DNA from: Diorhabda sublineata
Taxonomy: Eukaryota; Arthropoda; Insecta; Coleoptera; Chrysomelidae
Assembly: GCF_026230105.1 (NCBI RefSeq)
Contig: NC_079480.1
Coordinates: 30,236,488-30,300,487 of the forward strand
DNA length: 64,000 nucleotides
Direction of reading: 5' to 3'
Below, piece after piece: positions 58,001 to 64,000 of the stretch. A program made the position numbers and the translations under genes. Position 1 is the stretch's first letter. The number at the start of each line of letters is the position of its first letter. The notes beneath the pieces are model-generated. The model did not search any database. It was not told the origin of the DNA and worked only from the letters and a program-made list of their open reading frames with translations.

Positions 58001-61000
58001 TCTGAGGTCTCAATCTGCTTATTTCACGCCAAGAATCACCCCTTTTTAGTTGATCCAAGGGATCAATCTGTCTACTCATCATTACATCAAAATGAAAGCT
58101 GAAAAAAATTAAAATGTAACACACTGTTACTGGGGGTTTTGAGTCAACTGGTGAGGTAGCCGTATGGACCTTGTGAATATAGGAGACCTATTGGTATATG
58201 GTAGGTATGGTATGGGTAACAAATGAGTGGAGTTTGTCTTTTCGGGCGGTTTTAGAGGCAATGTTTTTATTAGCAATGGAGTAGGCCAAAGTAACATTGT
58301 AAACGAGTGGATAAAGAAGATGTTTCCAGGTTGACGGTAATCTTTGCCTATCGTTACTTGTGCTTCAGCAGTTTGGATAGCTACTCGAATCATTCTGGAC
58401 TTAAAGGAGCGAAGTAGGCTGTACCATTGCCCTTACGGAAATATGTCGATGTATTTGGCCCAGTGAGGAACTGCATGGTGTTCATTGGAAATTTTATCTT
58501 TGACAGATCTGATTAGGTGGGGGAGTTTCTATATGGGTTTGAAGATTGTTCAAATACTGTGGAGTTCTACTAATTCTGACTATTTTAATCAGTGGACGAG
58601 GGTGGAAGAGTTGAAGATGAAAATTTATGGAGGATTTGTTGTAACCATTCTGAATCAATGTTTGTTTCAAACAACTGATTTTAGATTATCGACAGGATAC
58701 GTCAGTTAGCGATATGGATCGTAATATGACTGACAGAGTTAAGTTGGCCTGATGATGAGAGTGGGCAATAAGAAAGCTGTTGATCTGAGTGGGTTTGCGA
58801 TAGACGGGATAGGAGAAAACATGTGAAAAAAATCTTTTCACGTCAAGAAATGGTACGAGATGAGTCTTCCTCCACGTGCATCGTGAACGGTATACAGGGA
58901 TATAAGCCATTTATATGAAGTATGAAGGAATCTCATGGAGCCAGACGACTTAGTGTAATCAAAACATCGTAACCAACAGCCTGGTCGATTTTTGAGTAAA
59001 TCAACGAAATGAGAAGAGTTTTGGCGTTGGATTTCTGGATTTTTGGAAGGCTATATAAGAAAAATACGGGATGGCTTTTCTCGAGGTATGAGTTTGGCTT
59101 TAATGTTCTAAACTGGTTTACCTTTAGTCTATGAAGACGATAACTTGGTTATCGCAACGCGCGCTAGACAGTGTTGGTGTAATTGTGGTGTATGAACATC
59201 ACCAACGGTTCCAGAAACTCTAACTTAAGTTTGAACTTGTTGATATGAGTTTTTATTATCGTTTGCTGCTAATGCTATTATCTCTTATTGGGGTTATTTT
59301 GACTGAATCACTAGCAGTGATAGTTAGTATCCACCTTTATCTTGATATTTTCTATTTATAATTTTTTTTTGTGGGATTGTACAAATCGACCACCAAAGTG
59401 TACTTTTCTTGATATATATTTCGAGTTTTCGAATACATATGTATTCATCATCTGGAACTGAAAATATGGTCAAAGTACAATTTAAAAATATGTATATTAT
59501 ATTAAAAGTATAACAATTTAAAAATTACTTAGTTAATTGATAATTGTAGTGTTTTGATATTATCAAAAGATAATTTTCAAAATGACACTTGACAAATATG
59601 GAGGTTGTTTCCTCTTGTTGCTATTAAAATGTATTTTAAATTTGAAATACGTAAAATTTTAGAATAGATTCGGTTGTCTTATAAAGAACTCAACGCAGAA
59701 ATGGAATAGCGCAAATATCCTCTTAAAATATAAGAAAGGCAGTAAGGAAGACATCAGAAACGACCGTCTAATAAGCCTTCTACCAATAGTATTCAAAATA
59801 TTCACAAAAATTATTAACAACATAATACAAAATTAAATAGATGCTTCACAACCGAGAAAATGGGCTGGATTTATGAGTACAATAATATAAAGATTATCAG
59901 CTGATTAAAAGAATACGAAATACCATTTTAATTAGCCTTCATTGACTTCGAGAAGGCATTCGATTCATTGCAATAGTTTCAAAACAAAATATTTGACAGG
60001 GAGAGTATGAGGAATAACTCATTAAGGACATAATATATTGAATTTTTCCGCTGAACTAAAATCTGAAGCGCTGAAAAAAAGTAGTAATATTATATATTAC
60101 GTACCTTGTAATAATTGTAACGCTATTTACATAGTACGGACATGTAATGTTTTTCTTCTAATTTATTTCTCTCTAATTCATTTATACACTTACACTAGAT
60201 ACATGACACTATGTACTTAACACTAAACTACTCGCTATTTATAATAATATCTACTAAGTCTGGCCCACATTTTCATTTTAAACCCAATTGATATAATCAT
60301 GCAAATTGTCAATACCAAGTGATGATAACCAAAATAGGTCGAAACGTTAGTTTGTTCTTATTTACCAACAAAATAAACCTAAAATCAAGACGATTTATCA
60401 AGTAAAAAAGTATATCTTAATACGATATGTAACTGAAGTTCATTTGTTCCAGAAACATCCAGTGATTCATATATCTTGCAAAGATTTTCCAGGCGATGGC
60501 GGCTGGACTATATTACCTCTCATTACACCGCTGTCCAATTTACACCAACATAATGCATCGTGGGTATTCTTCATACAAGACTACACAAATATAAGATTAA
60601 ATGTACTTTTATCAGTGTTTGAAAAATACAACCATACACAGGTGAGTAATAAAGAAAACTGAAAAAATGCGGTTATACTTTGATGAGTAACATTGCAGGC
60701 TGTTTCCAGATTCCTCATCAGAGTATACGAATGTTTGTTGAAGTTTATTGTATCGTGAATAAGTGTCAAAAGACAATATTGTGTATGAATCATGGGTCAA
60801 CGAATTTGGAGGATACAACAGATATCATTTTAGAAAATGAATGAATGCTGACCTCGCAGACACGAAGGGAGAAATAACCAAAAAAACCTGAGCACAACAG
60901 CACCAACCTATTTATATCCAGGGATAATACAAGAAGATATCAAACATCAAAAGGGCGAAGTACTAAACTCACTAAAGCATGAGTTAGGAAAGCTAAAGAT

Positions 61001-64000
61001 CACTTGGAATTGATGGCTTAACAAACTTCTAAAAAAATGAACAGCATACAGAAAAGTATAACAATCGCCAGCAAAGAATTTAGATATCCAGCAAATGAAC
61101 CAGTCAGATTATATGAATATCTATCAAACAATTATATATATATTCCCAGCAGAAGCTATGCGTTAAAAATACGTATGGGAACAAATAAAAGAGTGACCTA
61201 ATCTAACTTTTCGACATCATTTAACCATAGTTTGCGTCGCCGGCCCTCGGGCATCTGCCGGTACCCCCTACTCCTTAGGCATACGTTCCAAGTGGCCTAA
61301 CCATATGAGTCTGGGCCTCTTGATTTCTTTCACCAGGCTGGGGTCTTCATAGAGCAGGTAGTTAGGTTAGGTATTTGATATAATTGAAGGAAAAAGAAGA
61401 AATCCTGGTGTATGATGCTAACAGTCGGACTTTGACCCGACTGGACATAGTGGAGTCTGATATTAGTAATGTGTCTGTTGGTGGAGTACATTTCATTCGC
61501 AAATTTGGACCATAATTGTGATGCGTGCTTTATGTGGGATTGCAACCATGAATTACTAAGCAGTAAGGGACATGCAGAAAATTATAATGCTACAACGTGT
61601 AGAAATGTTTAAAGATGTGTGGCTCATGACGTATTTTATAGCGTATCATGAAATATTCGGTAATTTGGTAATAAAAGTAAGTTTATGCAACGGTCCGGCA
61701 AGAGGGACTGAGAAAGAAATAAGGACACCGTAATGCATTGTATATGTTCCCAGGAAATCCATAAAAACTTTTGTACTTTGGCTAGATAATTGTTTCTCGC
61801 AAAAAAATTGTTTTGGTTATAAACTCCTAAAAGATTACTGCAGATGCAAGAATAAAAACTGCTCTGATTCCTTTTGACGTAACCTGCCAACACCATAAGA
61901 AAACTAAGCTAACTTCTTTAAAATGTTAGGTATACCTTTAAAAAAAGCTTCAAATTTTTTAGGTAGAATATCTCTGATTTATGTGTGTTGTATAAGTATT
62001 AATTAGGGTTATTAATAATACTTATACTAATGCATTTTATTTATATTTTTTTATTTCTCAGCCAACTTAGAAAAAGTGAAAATTGACTTTCGTGTTTAAT
62101 ATAAGTGTATCTAATGATATTTTTTTCCATACCACCAATTGTATGACTACAAGGAGGTAAACTCTAGATAGTGTTTCCTCAAAAGTCTTTACCATACTTT
62201 ATTTCTTACCATGTCATGACTTGGTAATGTAGTTTTCTATATTGACTGTTTAATCTACTTTCTAAATATTGGAGTGTTTGCATCAACAGAAAAAGTATAA
62301 TTATTTCATGAATAAATATTTTTGACGTCGTCTCTACCCAACTTCGGTCTTTATTAACTCAAATTGTTCGGGCTTTTTTTACCATTGTTAGCTTTCTAAT
62401 TTCTAAGAACTATTTAAAAAAATTTTGTCTCTTGTATTTGAGTCTATTCCAAGAAGTTTAGAAGTTTTAAATTCAGTTAAATGTATGTTTTCTTTAATTT
62501 AATTAAGAGTTTTCCATGCAATTTTACTTTTAATTAATACCTATTCTCTACCTAGTTTTTACTTTTTTATAGCTGTACATCTAAATTCACGATCGGATAG
62601 TTGGATAGTGCCACCAGCAAACCTAATAATCACTTTTTTTGTGTTATAGTAGAATATAAACTGGAGTTTAGATATTTTGAGGACCAAGTTGATTTTGTAT
62701 ACCATTCTATTTTTATGTTATCGTTTATTTTATCAATTTTATGGTTCAGTTATAGCAAGTGACCTGTCGTGGTGAAAAAAAATTGGTCTTGAAATGCAAA
62801 ATTACGTGAACGACAGAATTGACGGAAATCAAAAATTAAATGTCTTAAAACCATTCTCTTCGATGAATTAGTGACCAAAGATACTGATTTCCAAAAATAT
62901 ATGGGAGATACTCGCTTTTTTGCACTATGTGAAGGACTTCTCTGACGTTTTCGGTTCTAGCAAAGTTGTCTAAAAACCGTACATTTTTCAAAAATTTAAG
63001 AATTTCATACAGTAACGTTAAAATTCGGGTACAATATTTCATTTTAATGTGATAATTCTGAGGATGTAATTATTTATGTACTCGAATCACATATGAAAAT
63101 GTGATGCTTGCAATTCTTTTCCGCTTTTTTAGTTGCCAGACAAAAACAGCATTGCAGCTTGCTTTAAAAAGAACTTAAAAGTTCTGAAAGATCTGGGTGA
63201 ATTTTAGTATGTGATTCAAGTACGTAAACAATTACATACTCAGGATCATCGCATTAAAGTGGAATATTTTGCCAGAATTCTAACGTTACGTATCAATCAA
63301 TAAAAAAATTTTCTAGGAAATGTTTCACATATCTCAAGTACAAAATATCATCAAATAAAATTATATATTTTAGATTTATAATCATTAGTATAATGTACCT
63401 TTTAGTATTTTTGAAAATAAATAAGTTCCGAGGACTTTGAAAAATAGTATGAAAAGCTTTTTTCACAATATAATGCCATTTTCCTAATATTCTTGTTTGG
63501 ATACGTACAAAGTAAAAAGTGAAATTTTCTAGGAAATTTGGTTTGGGAACGCTCTCACTGACAAGGTGGCTACCATAATTCATCATTTCGCTTTTTACAA
63601 GGATCCGTCATTTTTCAGATACCCAAATTTTGCTTCGGGATTTTCTATCAGCATGACCCTTATGATCAAGTAAGCATTACATTATTTTTGTTAAATATTA
63701 CACATAATATAAGATTTCTAATTAGAAAATCAAAAAGATAAAACTAGTATCTATTAGAAAATCAAAAAGATAAAGCTAGTATCTACTTATTTATTTCTTT
63801 ACATTTGGCTTTAACCAAAGGTGTAAAAAATTGTACTATCGATTGGGTTTTTTAATGTACCATCGGTTCTCCTATGGCAATGTACAGAATACATATTGCA
63901 CGAAGAATTTAAAATTTATCAGGTACCCATCGTATTAGTGTGCTTCAAACTGATACTTTTGCAGTCAGTACACCAAAAGAGCATTCCACAGATTTTGTTG
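54996..64000 (+). CDS. B3GLCT: Beta-1,3-glucosyltransferase (B3GLCT-like), five exons, 3' end beyond window
   Basis: Exons: 54996-55065, 57781-57890, 60453-60641, 63533-63669 and probably 63969 onward, with phases 1, 0, 0 and 2 consistent throughout. Exon 1 encodes a signal peptide (MLGSFLVFHMHILLFSLGV). Exon 2 gives DIRDVVFVIISQNNKYN and ENLKTSILNESK, like the N-terminal DVVFVIqSQ block of the family. Exon 3 gives GGWTILPLITPLSNL and NASWVFFIQDYTNIRL. Exon 4 gives IWFGNALTDKVATIIHHFAF and FFRYPNFASGFS. These follow the order and spacing of vertebrate B3GLCT closely. The enzyme is an ER-lumen protein that adds glucose in beta-1,3 linkage to O-fucose on thrombospondin type 1 repeats. The window holds only the N-terminal half; the C-terminal catalytic GT31 domain (DDD motif) lies to the right. 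Introns of 2.7, 2.6, 2.9 and 0.3 kb hold many element relics. Confidence 0.85.
55730..56450 (-). pseudogene. I/Jockey-like LINE reverse-transcriptase relic in B3GLCT intron 1
   Basis: The minus strand reads LIISPTLFIIAINSILKNLK (the GSVLSPTLF...IN block), then RARL-stop-ADDLVVYCKAKIL, where the Tyr codon of YADD is TAG but both Asp remain. Further on come WFHFFNYKGSLYFFLN and NNRLNLLKTLTNKEWGTD, the thumb with its LNlLK...WGad motif. Dead copy, antisense to the host gene. Confidence 0.8.
57210..57400 (-). pseudogene. Mariner transposase N-terminal relic in B3GLCT intron 1
   Basis: The minus strand gives MSTEIVKIEKLEYRA, then in another frame YATVKNWTASFKRGKFSIED followed by DGSGRPT. This is the start of a mariner transposase (first and second helix-turn-helix, FKRGxFSIED...SGRP) with the segment between EYRA and the VKNW helix deleted. 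Confidence 0.8.
57781..57890 (+). CDS. B3GLCT: B3GLCT-like exon 2
   Basis: Acceptor TTTATGTTTCAG, donor AAT|GTAAGTATC. Encodes the first beta strand and helix of the N-terminal Rossmann-like module (DVVFVIISQ, LVLAENLKTSILNE). Confidence 0.85.
57910..58930 (-). pseudogene. Penelope-like element relic in B3GLCT intron 2
   Basis: The minus strand at 58910-58686 encodes VPFLDVKRFFSHVFSYPVYR and KPTQINSFLIAHSHHQANLT, then LKQTLIQNGYNKSSIN in another frame. These are the FLDvxV...VYRKPT.T..fL...S.HP..hK..v and NGY blocks of Penelope-like reverse transcriptases. Further left (58393-57910) is probably the rest of the element, but its GIY-YIG motif was not found. Separate family from the 7.6/36.2 kb relics. 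Confidence 0.7.
59130..59205 (+). ncRNA. Hammerhead-like ribozyme relic in a dispersed repeat (copy d)
   Basis: TAGTCT-ATGAAGA, one extra base (C), GATAAC-TTG-GTTATC, then GCAAC-GCGCGCT-AGACA. Stem I (GTCT with AGAC) and the 6-bp stem II are perfect. Box 1 and the GAAA box each carry one substitution. The tail GTTGGTGTAATTGTGGTGTA matches the other copies. It lies just beyond the 5' side of the minus-strand Penelope-like relic. Confidence 0.5.
59385..59490 (-). repeat. CCAAAGTGTAC repeat with a palindromic GAATACATATGTATTC core
   Basis: Second copy of the block at 36.99 kb. On the minus strand GATGATGA is followed by the stem ATACAT/ATGTAT, then TCGAAAAC, again hammerhead-like in layout (CUGAUGA, stem II, GAAA). 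The sequence ATATGGTCAAAGTA follows on the plus strand in both copies. Confidence 0.45.
59690..60010 (+). pseudogene. RTE-like LINE reverse-transcriptase relic in B3GLCT intron 2
   Basis: The plus strand encodes NILLKYKKGSKEDIRNDRL and ISLLPIVFKIFTKIINNII, then RKWAGFMSTI and, in another frame, FIDFEKAFDSL. This is the order KKGDrxDixNYRpIsLL..iYKift...I / eQAGFR / aFIDfeKAFDS of RTE-like reverse transcriptases. It ends where the Penelope-like scrap begins. Confidence 0.8.
60030..60155 (+). pseudogene. Penelope-like GIY-YIG scrap
   Basis: SSNIIYYVPCNNCNAIYIVRT contains the CxxC and YI(G)xT start of a Penelope GIY-YIG endonuclease with the Gly replaced by Val. It is related to the copies at 7.8 and 36.4 kb and stands directly after the RTE relic. 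Confidence 0.7.
60300..60352 (+). repeat. TGATGATAACC...GGTCGAAACG element, hammerhead-like
   Basis: AGTGATGATAACCAAAATAG followed by GTCGAAACGTTAG: box UGAUGA, a short stem ACC/GGT with loop AAAATA, then GAAAC. It sits between the GIY-YIG scrap and exon 3, as expected for the terminal region of a Penelope-like element, whose repeats are known to carry hammerhead motifs. Confidence 0.45.
60453..60641 (+). CDS. B3GLCT: B3GLCT-like exon 3
   Basis: Acceptor TTTGTTCCAG, donor CACAG|GTGAGT. 63 full codons from KHPVIHISCKDF to FEKYNHTQ, containing the family block GGWTILPL and the WVFF strand. The upstream AG at 60438 is an alternative acceptor but fits the phase and family length less well. Confidence 0.85.
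60950..61060 (+). pseudogene. Scrap of an RTE-like LINE (linker before RT)
   Basis: HQKGEVLNSLKHELGKLKIT and a following LTNF in another frame recall the E(v)xxAixxlkxgKaxGxDgi.nEllK block at the start of RTE reverse transcriptases. Single block only. Confidence 0.45.
61190..61375 (-). pseudogene. LINE C-terminal relic (WLGHLERM motif)
   Basis: The minus strand encodes LLYEDPSLVKEIKRPRLIWL and GHLERMPKE followed by a stop and ADARGPA. This is the RLrWlGHv.RMpe..p..al...p.G.R post-RT block shared by RTE/CR1-like and related LINEs. It is GC-richer than the intron around it. Confidence 0.75.
61380..63005. other. Rest of B3GLCT intron 3, nothing recognised
   Basis: Minus-strand frames at 61330-61545 and 61636-61896 lack any known motif. 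GAGGTAAACTCTAG near 62154 recalls the inverted repeat at 23.7 kb, probably by chance. Confidence 0.35.
63010..63290. mobile_element. Foldback MITE of 281 bp with TA duplication in B3GLCT intron 3
   Basis: The two halves are inverted copies of each other over about 90 bases: left CAGTAACGTTAAAATTC...ATTTTAATGTGAT...TGTAATTATTTATGTACTCG, right the reverse complement with some changes. TA flanks both ends, so a Tc1/mariner-type source is likely. No coding capacity. Confidence 0.8.
63533..63669 (+). CDS. B3GLCT: B3GLCT-like exon 4
   Basis: Acceptor GAAATTTTCTAG, donor ATCAA|GTAAGC. Encodes EIWFGNALTDKV, TIIHHFAFYKDP and YPNFASGFSISMTL, matching the EWFLGxALxDxxATIIHHyAF...YPdFAaGwalS block of the family. 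Confidence 0.88.
63721..63784. repeat. 32-bp tandem duplication in B3GLCT intron 4
   Basis: ATTAGAAAATCAAAAAGATA plus AARCTAGTATCT occurs twice head to tail with one difference, 50 bases after exon 4. Confidence 0.9.
63969..64000 (+). CDS. B3GLCT: B3GLCT-like exon 5, first 32 bases
   Basis: After TTTGCAGTCAG the frame TPKEHSTDFV continues the protein in phase 2 and resembles the region before the SDFxID block of the family. An AG four bases earlier is an alternative acceptor in another frame. Cut by the window end. Confidence 0.5.

Overview
The window is AT-rich eukaryotic DNA that looks like an insect genome. A beetle is a reasonable guess from the repeat families, but the sequence does not prove it. 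The evidence is GT-AG introns of about 60 bp to 3 kb, two recognisable animal genes, and a dense layer of decayed mobile elements (Penelope-like, Jockey/I-like and RTE-like LINEs, copia, mariner, pogo/Tigger, hAT, Harbinger, Helitron and a tRNA-derived SINE). Most open frames longer than 60 codons here are chance frames or shadows of repeats.

Host genes. At the right end two genes stand head to head. On the minus strand, 53910-54073 is the first coding exon of an integrin alpha subunit: signal peptide, mature FNID start, first FG-GAP strand. On the plus strand, from 54996 to the window end, lie four exons and the start of a fifth of a B3GLCT-like beta-1,3-glucosyltransferase. All exon phases agree, and its introns are packed with retroelement relics. 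A third, unrecognised gene of two exons (56 codons) sits at 23941-24637, with a good start context, branch site, splice sites and polyadenylation signal.

0-11 kb: intergenic DNA with a LINE relic (4.1-4.8 kb), Penelope-like relics (7.6 and 9.5-10.1 kb), a CCHC zinc-knuckle gag-like ORF (7.85-8.47 kb) and hammerhead-like repeat copies.

11.5-16 kb: a three-layer nest. A ~1 kb dispersed repeat ('repeat A') is split by a deleted pogo/Tigger element (12329-15882, TA duplication). That element is split in turn by a 2.75 kb element (12571-15319) with 39-bp terminal inverted repeats, an array of subterminal repeats and an apparently intact DUF7869-type gene of 606 codons with two small introns. Two uninterrupted copies of repeat A (37.5 and 43.5 kb) supply the empty site. 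This inner element is the strongest candidate for an under-described mobile system.

17-22 kb: a 5'-inverted I/Jockey-like LINE and a copia relic. 26.8-41.7 kb: three non-autonomous Helitrons (two complete, one 3'-truncated) carrying 9, 5 and 9 copies of a 186-bp tandem unit. 41.8-45.8 kb: two mariner relics, a third repeat A and a LINE tail. 49.6-52.8 kb: hammerhead-like repeat, hAT MITE, Harbinger MITE and tRNA-derived SINE, the last three with clear target-site duplications.

All family assignments rest on motifs read by eye; no database search was possible.
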